Positions 43,601 to 50,999 of a stretch of DNA of 64,000 nucleotides are shown here, one piece after another (the stretch's first letter is position 1; every line of letters begins with the position of its first letter). A model generated the notes under the pieces. That model worked only from the letters and a program-made list of their open reading frames with translations. It had not been told where the DNA came from and did no database searches. The translations under genes and the position numbers were made by a program. The DNA comes from Anabaena azotica FACHB-119 (GTDB lineage: Bacteria > Cyanobacteriota > Cyanobacteriia > Cyanobacteriales > Nostocaceae), in NCBI RefSeq assembly GCF_014697625.1, contig NZ_JACJSG010000012.1:62001-126000 (forward strand), written 5' to 3'.

Positions 43601-45492
43601 GCTTTATGAAGAACATTGCTAAGTACCTCCAGCAAGGTTTAATCGGCTGGCTGACTGGTACTTTGGCTGGGGCTGGGATTCAAATGCCTGAGAATTTTGA
43701 CTCCAAAGGTATTTTTAGCTTGGTAACTCAGGTTTTAGGATTTACTTATGAGATAATCCGGGCGCAGGCTGTCAAGCGATTAGGCGAGAAAAAGGTCAGT
43801 CATCTTGAACAAAGTTTTGATATATTCAAAATCTTAGTCAGCCAAGGAGTAGGTGGTATTTGGCAGTATCTTAAAGACCAAATGGGCGACCTTAATACTT
43901 TGGTAATCGAACCGCTTAAGAATTTTGTCATTGAAAGAGTGGTTTTTGCAGGTATAGAGTGGGTGCTGAGTCTGTTGACTCCCGCTTCCGCATTTGTCAA
44001 AGCTGCCAAAGCAATTTATCAAATTATCAGCTTTTTCATGGAACGCGCCCAGCAGATTGCTGATTTAATTAGTACAATACTTGATGCAATTGTGGCGATC
44101 GCTTCTGGTTCTATCGGTGCTGCTGCCAAGGCAATTGAGAGTGCGTTAGCGAAGTCACTGCCTGTTGTCATTAGTTTCCTAGCAAGTCTTTTGGGCTTGG
44201 GTGGTATTGCAGGCAGAGTTCAGGCTATTTTCCAAAAACTGCGCCGTCCAGTCGAAAAGGCTGTTGATTGGATCATTGACAAGGGTGCGAAGGCTTTTAA
44301 GAAAATTGGTAACAAGTTTAACAATAGTAAGGCTGGTAAGAAATTCCACACCGTTAAAGACTCAGCGAAGGAAAAATATAAAGCTGGTAAGCAATGGGTT
44401 GAGGATAAGAAGGAGGCTGGTAAGAATTGGGTTGAAGGCAAGAAACAATCTGTTAAGGATAAATTTGACAAATTTGATAATAAGGTTAGGGATAAGTTTG
44501 GGTTTGGGAAGGATAAGGATAAGGAATCCCAGTTTGCTGAGGTCGATGTTCCCAAATCTCTTGTCATACCAAAACCTTTTTCTTTACAGAAAGTATCATC
44601 CAATTTAGCCCAACAGCTTGCCAGTACTCCAAATAATGTTGAGCTTCATGATGGTAAGGGAAATCCTAAACAGGAAACAAAAAAAATTCTTACCGAGCAT
44701 AAGGACGCAAAATATAATAAATCTGTTGGACAGCTTACTCTACCGGGAATTCAACAAAGTGTTGTGGAGAATACCACAAGCCTTGACCAACTTGGAAAAG
44801 TTATAGCAAGCCAGACAGGCGTTCAAAAGGTTCTTCTAAGTAAAAAGGAAAAACTAATTGAGATCGGAGTTCAAATTAATCCCTATGAGACAGTCGGAAC
44901 ATTCTCTCTTGAAAACCTTACTCGTGGTACAGGGCAAAAAATTCTGCTATTAGGTGAAGCTAACTTCAGCTTCGCTAAATCTTTAGCTCAAAACATTGGT
45001 GGTCAAGGAATTGTAGCGACTTCATATGAATCTGGAGATGAAATAAAAAAGAAATATCAAGCAGCTAAAGGAAATATGCAAACTGTAGAGTCTCAAGGTG
45101 CTCAAATTTTCCACGGGGTAGATGCTCAGAATATCGATCCAAATATAGGAGGCCCTCCTCCTGAATTTCAATTTATTGTTTTCAATTATCCCTTTGTTGA
45201 AGGAGACAGACCTACAGCATCTGCACGAAATCGAGAAATGCTTGCGAAGTTCATGCAAAGCGCATCTAAGGCCCTCAGCAAAGGGGGAAAAATTTTTGTT
45301 ACATCTAAACAATATTGGCTTTCTAGATTTCATTTAGAGGCTTCTGCTAAAGAAGCTGGATTAAAATGGGAAAACGCTATGGATTTCGATGCAGATAAGT
45401 TTCCTGGTTATGAGCATAGAGAAACTCATGAGGATAAATCTGCAAAGGGAACACAAAAAGGTGTCACGCTGACTTTCACGAAGTCAAGTTAG
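40666..45492 (+). CDS. eCIS-type effector: DUF4157 head, long stalk, BMT5/DUF2431-like methyltransferase C-terminus
   Basis: A 1608-residue giant. Residues ~115-141 carry the usual pre-motif (QAKLTIGQPGDKYEQEADDTA). Residues 213-290 are the DUF4157/eCIS-core domain with its zinc-protease-like motif HELTH at 280-284. Residues ~300-760 are polar, Gln/Lys/Ala-rich and low in complexity. Residues ~760-930 are coiled coil; ~930-1200 hold amphipathic and hydrophobic helices (VVISFLASLLGLGGIAGRV); ~1210-1290 form a Lys-rich linker. The C-terminus from 1424 has a Rossmann start ILLLGEANFSFAKSLA, ATSYESGDEIKKKY, FIVFNYPF, GGKIFVTSKQYW and FPGYEHRET. These match, from memory, BMT5-like rRNA uridine-N3 methyltransferases (DUF2431). 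I infer a toxin loaded into a contractile injection system. A candidate immunity gene follows at once. No sheath, tube or baseplate genes are nearby. Confidence 0.85.
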   Translation: MPLQKAHSQPSSTFSNSQTPQAPSQFASRPFGIQVQNISIQRQMEDAAFAEQKMEATRLEIQAKHGTITPEGQERLTLLQAKMHELLLARCNNAAKYGNNIERIAIRRPDSSSPVQAKLTIGQPGDKYEQEADDTARQVVQRIHQQSNQQVQREVETEEEQLQTKSVDNIQRQELSVDEELQMKPMVQRVADGGMAASVDVEAGIQRARGGGQPLADSIREPMEQAFGADFGGVRIHTDATSDKLNKSIQARAFTTEQDIFFRQGEYSPGSNVGKELLAHELTHVVQQSGGVVQPKVLHSAPKENKIHTKETAESGQALQTRESSQNAEQADTTNNTDTAEVKTDTEDREKQKQTTTQKHQTPSAPPTDIGNGTTDPPPTKKDDVVANTFQNQSGKNKQAQDNQLKQVQSVNANSSTQAIASPQKSAGLPINADGATGELSQTETGDSEKSPASAKADPEFVAVVNTAKQVALEHKQHAPAHTKAVQAQAAAESPANEVPSKAQANQVEEMGQTPTPTFDTSAFKAKLMQRIADTAPKNLKEADEFKNNNQLGSVKNDLSAQVKQEKQNSQGQLEQKTKQAPDTSGIEPKQVTPLSASQPGVAPSKIGANKATPKSKGRGEVETPLQNDSKKLDQQLAKAKITEEQLTKSNEPQFQQALAAKQEAQTNAVESPQKYRQQEQGILTNAQATAEATAQNHLQGMHSIRTQTFNQVTDKQVGAKGKDEQTRAKIAGDINKIYEKTKIQVDKALSDLDAQVMQTFDAGAVEAKKAFEDYVDQRMKAYKDQRYGGITGKGQWVADQFLGLPSEVNAFYQEGRQFYIQKMDGVIDQVVSIIGKGLTQAKAEIATGKQEIQTYVNQLPQNLKAVGQEAATDIQGKFDDLEQSVNNKQDELIETLTQKYQENLQAVDARIDELKAANGGLIQKAADAVAGVVKTITDLAKMLMEVLGRVAGAVDKILQDPIGFLGNLIQALKQGFQGFMKNIAKYLQQGLIGWLTGTLAGAGIQMPENFDSKGIFSLVTQVLGFTYEIIRAQAVKRLGEKKVSHLEQSFDIFKILVSQGVGGIWQYLKDQMGDLNTLVIEPLKNFVIERVVFAGIEWVLSLLTPASAFVKAAKAIYQIISFFMERAQQIADLISTILDAIVAIASGSIGAAAKAIESALAKSLPVVISFLASLLGLGGIAGRVQAIFQKLRRPVEKAVDWIIDKGAKAFKKIGNKFNNSKAGKKFHTVKDSAKEKYKAGKQWVEDKKEAGKNWVEGKKQSVKDKFDKFDNKVRDKFGFGKDKDKESQFAEVDVPKSLVIPKPFSLQKVSSNLAQQLASTPNNVELHDGKGNPKQETKKILTEHKDAKYNKSVGQLTLPGIQQSVVENTTSLDQLGKVIASQTGVQKVLLSKKEKLIEIGVQINPYETVGTFSLENLTRGTGQKILLLGEANFSFAKSLAQNIGGQGIVATSYESGDEIKKKYQAAKGNMQTVESQGAQIFHGVDAQNIDPNIGGPPPEFQFIVFNYPFVEGDRPTASARNREMLAKFMQSASKALSKGGKIFVTSKQYWLSRFHLEASAKEAGLKWENAMDFDADKFPGYEHRETHEDKSAKGTQKGVTLTFTKSS

Positions 45493-45504
45493 GAGCATTT
45501 AATC
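45490..45504 (+). promoter_or_regulatory. Shine-Dalgarno overlapping the effector stop codon
   Basis: The effector stop TAG (45490-45492) forms part of AGGAG (45491-45495), 9 nt before the ATG at 45505. This arrangement couples translation of the downstream gene to the effector, as expected for a toxin-immunity pair. Confidence 0.75.
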
Positions 45505-46029
45505 ATGAAACAACATAATATTCATTCTTTGATTGATTGCTTAAGGACAATGGGGGAGCTTTACACAGACTATGGGCCAAAACATCCTATTGCAGCTAAC
45601 ATTACATTGCAACCTATTCTTGAAGAAGTGTATAAGCTTTATCCTTTTATTCAAAAAGATACTTATTACACCGAATTTTTGGAATGTTATGGAGGATTGA
45701 GTTATTCGCAACAGACAGATCTTCTATCCCTAGATGTTTTTGGTATCTCTAACGAAATTTCAACACATCTTTTGTATGATCCTGGGGAAGCTATTTCTTC
45801 AGACGGAGTTCTTACCTTTTGTTCAATTGCTCTTGTTCGAGACTTGAATAATCCTCGTCCTGATAAAATGCAAGGTCTTGGCTTTGGTTTTGAAGCCACA
45901 GGAAAACGTATATGGGGAGTTTACCGTTGCTTTGACTCTGAACCCTATCATTACTATTGCAATAACTTTTTGGAATTATTAGAACACTTTGTTAATACTA
46001 ATGGACGGCTTATAGAAAAATCTACTTAA
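45505..46029 (+). CDS. Candidate immunity protein for the adjacent effector
   Basis: The 174-residue soluble protein has no signal peptide or membrane helix. The segment YYTEFLECYGGLSYSQ, followed by LLSLDVFGI and LVRDLNNP, loosely recalls SUKH/SMI1-type immunity folds, which share an 'FLxxYxGG' core. I cannot assign it firmly. The C-terminal half is aromatic (IWGVYRCFDSEPYHYYCNNF). It starts 12 nt after the effector stop with an overlapping ribosome binding site, so the two are co-translated. Position, size and composition fit an immunity protein that binds the methyltransferase domain; this is inference. The convergent AlkB gene ends 20 bp beyond its stop. Confidence 0.75.
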   Translation: MKQHNIHSLIDCLRTMGELYTDYGPKHPIAANITLQPILEEVYKLYPFIQKDTYYTEFLECYGGLSYSQQTDLLSLDVFGISNEISTHLLYDPGEAISSDGVLTFCSIALVRDLNNPRPDKMQGLGFGFEATGKRIWGVYRCFDSEPYHYYCNNFLELLEHFVNTNGRLIEKST

Positions 46030-46049
46030 CAAGATACGTGAATGCTATA

Positions 46050-46607
46050 TTAGTTCAATATCATTATCCGAAAAGTTAGTGAAACTCTACGTTTTCGCAC
46101 TCGCTTTTCTCCCTTATAAATATCGCTTTTACGGGGCTTAATGCCATGTTGCCATTTATAACGAGACTCATTAGACATTATTAATAAGCTACAGGGTTCC
46201 AGTAGAAGAGAAACGACTTCACCAGTTTGAGAATTAATAAAATCCATCACACAACTTGAGCCAAGGCTTAAAGAGGTAATTGTAGAACCAAAGCAAGGTA
46301 CACAATCAATATGTGCTGAAATGCCTTGTCCTGGTTGGTATTCATTGACAATGAGTTGATCAGGTATGTTTGTGAACCATTTATCATTGAGAAGTCGTTG
46401 TCCTAGTTTTTGACCCCAATCAGGTAATTCTCCTATATACATACTTAAATCTACTGACCGTTTTGTGTAGTTATAGCGATAGCCATAGTGTTGCACTCTT
46501 CGTTTTAAATCACTTAACCAAGGTTGCTGATCAATAACAGATATTAAATAATCATGTTCTTGTTGTGAAATATAGTTAGGAAGATAAGTAAGCCCAGAAG
46601 GTAACAT
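46050..46607 (-). CDS. AlkB-family 2-oxoglutarate/Fe(II) dioxygenase
   Basis: The 185-residue protein shows the AlkB core: iron ligands in ISAHIDCVPCFG (HxD near residue 97) and WQHGIKPR (His near 152), and the 2-oxoglutarate Arg pair near the C-terminus (RRVSLTFR). YGYRYNYTKR and IVNEYQPGQGI are also characteristic. The family oxidatively removes N-methyl groups (1-methyladenine, 3-methylcytosine, and also 3-methyluracil or 3-methylthymine) from DNA or RNA. It is convergent with the effector-immunity operon. Its neighbour's domain resembles an enzyme that makes 3-methyluridine, so a functional link is possible but unproven. The ATG at 46607 begins MLPSGLTYLPNYIS. Confidence 0.9.
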   Translation of the reverse strand: MLPSGLTYLPNYISQQEHDYLISVIDQQPWLSDLKRRVQHYGYRYNYTKRSVDLSMYIGELPDWGQKLGQRLLNDKWFTNIPDQLIVNEYQPGQGISAHIDCVPCFGSTITSLSLGSSCVMDFINSQTGEVVSLLLEPCSLLIMSNESRYKWQHGIKPRKSDIYKGEKRVRKRRVSLTFRIMILN

Positions 46608-46745
46608 TTACAACTCTCATTAAATTATTTTATGAATTTACTTTTTTTATATTTTCACAATTGCTTAGTCCAAGGTGTAGGCAAAGCAACTAAAAAAAAC
46701 TGTAACATTTTTTAGAGTTAGCAGGCTCTAATTTGGGAATAAAAT

Positions 46746-46942
46746 TTAGTAAATGATGGCGAGTACCTTGTAAAGATAAAAAAATGCCCATAAGGTTACT
46801 ACTGGGTCAAATAATCGCTTTTTGTATTTGATTTTTAACTTAGATATTGCTTGGTTAATTGCTGATTCTGGCAGTAATTCTTTAAAAGTTAGCCCCAAAC
46901 CCTGACGCTCATTTATCCTTGAGGATTTGTACTCATAATGTC
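46746..46942 (-). pseudogene. N-terminal remnant of an IS4-family transposase
   Basis: The reverse strand reads LGLTFKELLPESAINQAISK, then LKIKYKKRLFDPVVTLWAF, a conserved opening of many IS4-type transposases. It ends at a stop after LYKVLAIIY, at 46746-46748. The DDE catalytic part is missing. It marks the right side of the accessory island. The surrounding 46608-47158 has no intact gene; palindromic sequence with GCGATCGCCCTCTAGGCGGGCGG (about 47053-47075) is present. Confidence 0.7.
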
Positions 46943-47158
46943 ATAGTAGTTATCGTGTGTGCTTGCTCGTTCTCATCAAAGTATTTCACGGACGAATAAG
47001 CTTTTTCTACCAACAGGAATTTTTGGGCAACCTACATCGTTTCCCCATCTGCGATCGCCCTCTAGGCGGGCGGTTACGCCATCGCCGCTACCGATGCCAT
47101 AACTGCGGAAGTAGGCATTAAAGCTGTAGCCCTTATTATACATAGCTTAGAGCTTTTC

Positions 47159-47539
47159 TTAGTGCCATTCCACCCAGTACCGCCGAACAGTGCGTTGAAT
47201 CTCCCCGTTTAACCGGAACTGAGGAGTACAGGGAATTTCGAGTAACTGCTGCAATACCTCCTGAATCTCTTGATGACTCGGTTGTACTGATTTATCTACA
47301 GACTCAGGCAGCGATGGCTGCGCCAACGTCTGCGACGAACGCTTTCGTATTGCCGCACTGCATTACCCTCTCTCCCACTTCACCAACTCCCCATCCACAA
47401 CGACATAACCCCACTGCGGACACTTCCTGACCAACCTCGTAATTACAATCTGCAAGGCGGGGTCATCGTTCCAGCACTCCATGAGAAAATCTAAGCCTGG
47501 GTTTTCCTTGAGTAACCCCGCCATCTTCAATTTCTCCAT
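47159..47539 (-). pseudogene. Broken hypothetical gene with an in-frame stop
   Basis: From ATG 47539 the reverse strand encodes 58 residues (MEKLKMAGLLKENPGLDFLM ... VVVDGELVKWERG) to a TAA at 47363-47365. The same frame continues without interruption for about 68 more codons (ESVDKSVQPSHQEIQEVLQQ, LLEIPCTPQFRLNGEIQRTV, RRYWVEWH) to a stop at 47159-47161. Both halves look like real protein. A GGCTGCGCCAACGTCTGCGACGAACGC-type repeat lies just after the internal stop (about 47318-47344), so repeat insertion probably broke the gene. I recognise no family. It could instead be two small genes, but the second half lacks a start. Confidence 0.45.
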
Positions 47540-47629
47540 CCGCCAGGGTCTAGCCTTAGACCGTGCTGCGATCGCCTGTTGTATTCAACTTTTTCAAACC
47601 CTGTTACAGTAAGCATTTTTTATTTGCGG

Positions 47630-48826
47630 ATGAGTCTGATGAAGCAAGCTAGTAGCTTCTGTATAATTTTTACTATTTTGAGTTTGATAACCAGTAGCTG
47701 CCAAACACCCACCATTGGCTCAAGCAGTTCCCAAGAGGCAGTTATGTCATCCAGTGCATCGCTAAAACCAAAACAACAAGCACAAAGGTTACTTCTTGTC
47801 TCTCAAAATGGCAAGATGGGATATATTAATGAGGCTGGTAAGGTTGTAATTCAACCCCAATTTAGTTTTGCTGAAGACTTTGATGAACAAGAACTAGCTG
47901 CTGTTAGAATTAAAGGCAAGTGGGGTTTTATTAATACTGAGGGAAAGCTAATTTTTAGCCCACAATTTGATGATGCCAATCCTTTTTTTGAAGGGATTTC
48001 ACGGGTAAAAGTTCAAAGTAAGTGGGGAGCTATAGACCATAATGGAAAGCTTGTTATCAGACCACAATTTGATGAACTTAAAAACTTCTTTGAAGGACTA
48101 GCTGCTGTATCAATTGGTGGAAAGTGGGGCTATATTAACGCAAGTGGTAAGATAGTTATTCCTCCGCAATTTGATTATGCTAACAGTTTCTCAAAAGGGC
48201 TAGCACGGGTTCAAACTACTATTGGTTTTTGGGGCTATATAGACAAGACCGGAAAAATGGTAATAAATCCTCAGTTTGAAGAAGCTTTTGATTTTTCCGA
48301 GGAACTGGCGCTTGTAAGAATTAACAGTCAGTATGGATTTATCGACAAAACAGGGAAGCTAATTATCTCAGATAAAGAATTTATTTTTACTAGCCCATTT
48401 TTCCTCAATGGTTTGACATCTGTTGGAGTCCCTTCTGCCTACAAGGATGGTTTAGCAATTAGCTATAAGTTTGGCTTTATTAACAAAAATGGAAAGCTAG
48501 TAATTCCAGCACAATTTGATAGTGTTGAGAATTTTTTTGATGAATGGGCAGTTGTACGTATTGGCAACAAGTGGGAGTATATTAACACATTAGGACAAAT
48601 TGTAATTAAACCTCAATTTGATGAAGCAGGAATTTTTATAGATGAACTTGCGGCGGTAAGAATTGGTAAGAAGTGGGGCTATATTAATAAAGCTGGAAAG
48701 CTTGTCATCACTCCACAGTTTGATCGTGTTGGAGGTTTTTCTCAAGGCATTGCGAGTGTATCGATTGGTGACAAGATGGGCTATATCAATAAAGGGGGAA
48801 AGTATATTTGGTATCCGAGTTTTTAA
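47630..48826 (+). CDS. WG-repeat lipoprotein
   Basis: I use ATG 47630 (or 47639), which places a lipoprotein signal at the N-terminus: MSLMKQASSFCIIFTILSLI followed by TSSC, with the Cys as the acylation site. The frame opens earlier, at 47579, but that would bury the signal. From about residue 60 to the end there are ten WG-type repeats of about 35-45 residues, each with W/Y/F-G-(Y/F)-I-(N/D)-xx-GK-(L/V)VI-xPQF (for example WGYINASGKIVIPPQF and WGYINKAGKLVITPQF). WG repeats form beta-structured surfaces probably used for binding. It lies immediately beyond the decayed island, which may have delivered it. Confidence 0.88.
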   Translation: MSLMKQASSFCIIFTILSLITSSCQTPTIGSSSSQEAVMSSSASLKPKQQAQRLLLVSQNGKMGYINEAGKVVIQPQFSFAEDFDEQELAAVRIKGKWGFINTEGKLIFSPQFDDANPFFEGISRVKVQSKWGAIDHNGKLVIRPQFDELKNFFEGLAAVSIGGKWGYINASGKIVIPPQFDYANSFSKGLARVQTTIGFWGYIDKTGKMVINPQFEEAFDFSEELALVRINSQYGFIDKTGKLIISDKEFIFTSPFFLNGLTSVGVPSAYKDGLAISYKFGFINKNGKLVIPAQFDSVENFFDEWAVVRIGNKWEYINTLGQIVIKPQFDEAGIFIDELAAVRIGKKWGYINKAGKLVITPQFDRVGGFSQGIASVSIGDKMGYINKGGKYIWYPSF

Positions 48827-49139
48827 ATATTTAAGTTCATCGTTTTATTCATCGGACTTACGCATTGAACTTATTCAGCTATCTCCTAATTTTCTTAACT
48901 TATGCCTTTAATAGTAGGATTTCATAAACAAAAATATATCTAAAGGTAGATGAATTTTATATCAAAGAATCTAAAATATTCAATACGTTTCTTATGTTCT
49001 AAATATAGCTGATTGTAAAGTTTTTTGCATGACATTTCAGGAGAGACAGCCATTGATTAGTAGGGGCGGGTTTATGAAGATACCAATCATAGATGAGAAT
49101 ATCTATAAACCCGCCCCTATTAACGACCATGTGCGGTAA
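48827..49139. repeat. Gene-free interval with an inverted repeat
   Basis: TAGGGGCGGGTTTAT (49061-49075) is exactly inverted at 49105-49119, and an imperfect match extends inward. It lies between convergent genes and may terminate both. Nothing else is recognised. Confidence 0.6.
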
Positions 49140-50744
49140 TTACCATTGAGACAAGCGTTGTTGATAGTAGTCAACAATTTTTGAGGTAACTTCTGAGATG
49201 CTGAGTCCATCTGTTTGCAGTTCAATAGCATCTACGGCTTTCTTCAGGGGGGAAACTTTACGAGTGCTATCTTTCCAATCACGTTCAGCGATGTCTTTTT
49301 CCAGTTGTTCTAGGCTTACCTCTGGTTGACCTTGGGTTTTAAAGTCCTGCTGGCGGCGACGAGCGCGTTCACCTACTGAAGCAGTTAAAAAGATTTTCAC
49401 TTCAGCGTCAGGAAATACATGAGTACCAATATCTCTACCTTCGGCTACTAGTCCACCGCGTTTACCCCAGTTTTGCTGTTGTTTGACTAGTGCTTGACGT
49501 ACAGCAGCTTGAGCCGCGATCGCCGATACTTGAGAAGTCACCTCAATTGAGCGAATAGCCTGGGTAACATCAGTATCATTAATCCACACCCGCACCGGGA
49601 ATTTGATATCTTGGCTAGGAGTCAATTCTATTTTGCACTTGTTGGCTAATTCAGCGATCGCACAATCATCGTCAATGGCAATACCCTGTTGTAGCACTAA
49701 CCAAGTGACAGCACGGTACATAGCTCCCGTATCTAAATAAACTAGACCTAGCTGAGTTGCCACTTGACGGGCGACGGTGGATTTTCCCGCACCGGCAGGC
49801 CCATCAATAGCGATGATAGGTTGGCGATCGCTCATGATGGTATTATCAATCAAACGGGTAGCACCAAGACGAGCTGCGATCGCGAGCATTCCTTCCTCCT
49901 GAATTTTATTTAATGGCATTAACGTAGTCGGATCAACTAATTCAATATATTCAACTAAAACACTACTAACCTGTGCTAATTCCTGCTGTACCACTTCTAG
50001 CAACCTACTGCGATCGCGAACACCAGCCTTAAAAGCAGCCTCAGCTTGCAACAAACCGCGATACAATACAGCTGCTTGCTGTTTTTCCTGGGCAGTTAAA
50101 TACTGGTTACGAGAACTACAGGCCAAACCAGAAGCTTCTCGCACAGTCGCACAAGCAACAATTTCTACAGGCAAATTTAAATCAGCAACCAGCCGTTTAA
50201 TCACCGCCAACTGCTGACCATCTTTCTGACCGAAATAGGCTCGATCAGGTTGTACCAAGTTTAAAAGCTTGGTCACAATCGTCGCTACACCCTGAAAGTG
50301 ACCTAACCGAGAACGACCACACAAGCCAGATATCATAGCAGATGGAGGGATCACTTGTGTAACCTGAGACTCTTGTATATTTTTCTGCGGTATTCCCAAT
50401 TCGTCCGGAGAAGGTGCAAAAATTGCATCAACTCCAGCTTGTTCGCACAATTGTCGGTCTTGTTCTAAAGTGCGGGGATAACGTCCATAATCCTCATTAG
50501 GGCCAAATTGCAGAGGATTGATAAAAATACTCACAATCACAGTCGAGTTTTCTTGCCGCGCCCGTTCAATCAAGCTTAAATGCCCTTGATGCAAATTACC
50601 CATTGTGGGAACCAGACCAATAGCCGTTTGATACCAACTGGTCATGCCATCAAGTATCTGTTCTTCTAATACTGTTACCTGACTTTCCCAGCGACGTTTA
50701 ATTAAATAGCAGCGTAAAGCCGCAACTGTTGTCAACAGGCGCAC
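49140..50744 (-). CDS. panC/cmk: PanC/Cmk fusion: pantoate-beta-alanine ligase and cytidylate kinase
   Basis: This is a bifunctional enzyme typical of cyanobacteria. Residues ~1-290 are pantothenate synthetase (VPTMGNLHQGHLSLIERA, NPLQFGPNEDYGRYPRTLE, FGQKDGQQLAVIKRLV, SSRNQYL), joining pantoate and beta-alanine with ATP for CoA synthesis. Residues ~305-534 are (d)CMP kinase (IIAIDGPAGAGKSTVARQVA, YLDTGAMYRAVTW, GRDIGTHVFPDA). Both active sites look intact. A frame start at 50744 (MRLLTTVAALRC) fits the fusion family. It is a single leftward gene; STRR heptamers (GGGGATT, 50884-50919) lie upstream. Confidence 0.96.
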   Translation of the reverse strand: MRLLTTVAALRCYLIKRRWESQVTVLEEQILDGMTSWYQTAIGLVPTMGNLHQGHLSLIERARQENSTVIVSIFINPLQFGPNEDYGRYPRTLEQDRQLCEQAGVDAIFAPSPDELGIPQKNIQESQVTQVIPPSAMISGLCGRSRLGHFQGVATIVTKLLNLVQPDRAYFGQKDGQQLAVIKRLVADLNLPVEIVACATVREASGLACSSRNQYLTAQEKQQAAVLYRGLLQAEAAFKAGVRDRSRLLEVVQQELAQVSSVLVEYIELVDPTTLMPLNKIQEEGMLAIAARLGATRLIDNTIMSDRQPIIAIDGPAGAGKSTVARQVATQLGLVYLDTGAMYRAVTWLVLQQGIAIDDDCAIAELANKCKIELTPSQDIKFPVRVWINDTDVTQAIRSIEVTSQVSAIAAQAAVRQALVKQQQNWGKRGGLVAEGRDIGTHVFPDAEVKIFLTASVGERARRRQQDFKTQGQPEVSLEQLEKDIAERDWKDSTRKVSPLKKAVDAIELQTDGLSISEVTSKIVDYYQQRLSQW

Positions 50745-50883
50745 AAAAAAATACCCCTAGTTCTTTATTGAGCCTCTTCCCCGTTAGTTTATATCTGAAT
50801 TAGGGGCAAGAGATGAATGAACTAGAGGAATTGGGGGTTGGGCAAAGGGGAAAAGGAGAAACCTTTGCTCTTTCTGTGGAATA

Positions 50884-50920
50884 TGGATTGGGGATTGGGG
50901 ATTGGGGATTGGGGATTGGA
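50884..50920. repeat. STRR: GGGGATT heptamers
   Basis: Four to five near-perfect 7-base units between the panC/cmk and rlpA genes, followed by CAGTCCC/TAGTCCC units at about 50973-51000. Confidence 0.8.
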
Positions 50921-50999
50921 TATATTCTTTTCTTATTCTTATTACTTTTGTCTGAGTTCTGATTTTATTCCCTAGTCCCCAGTCCTCAGTCCCTAGTCC

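Noticed and set aside
46990..47116. Rightward fragment with a YRCHNCG zinc-knuckle-like motif
   Set aside because: Short, without a start or the second Cys pair, and overlapping a palindromic repeat; it may be a fossil, but the support is too weak to list.
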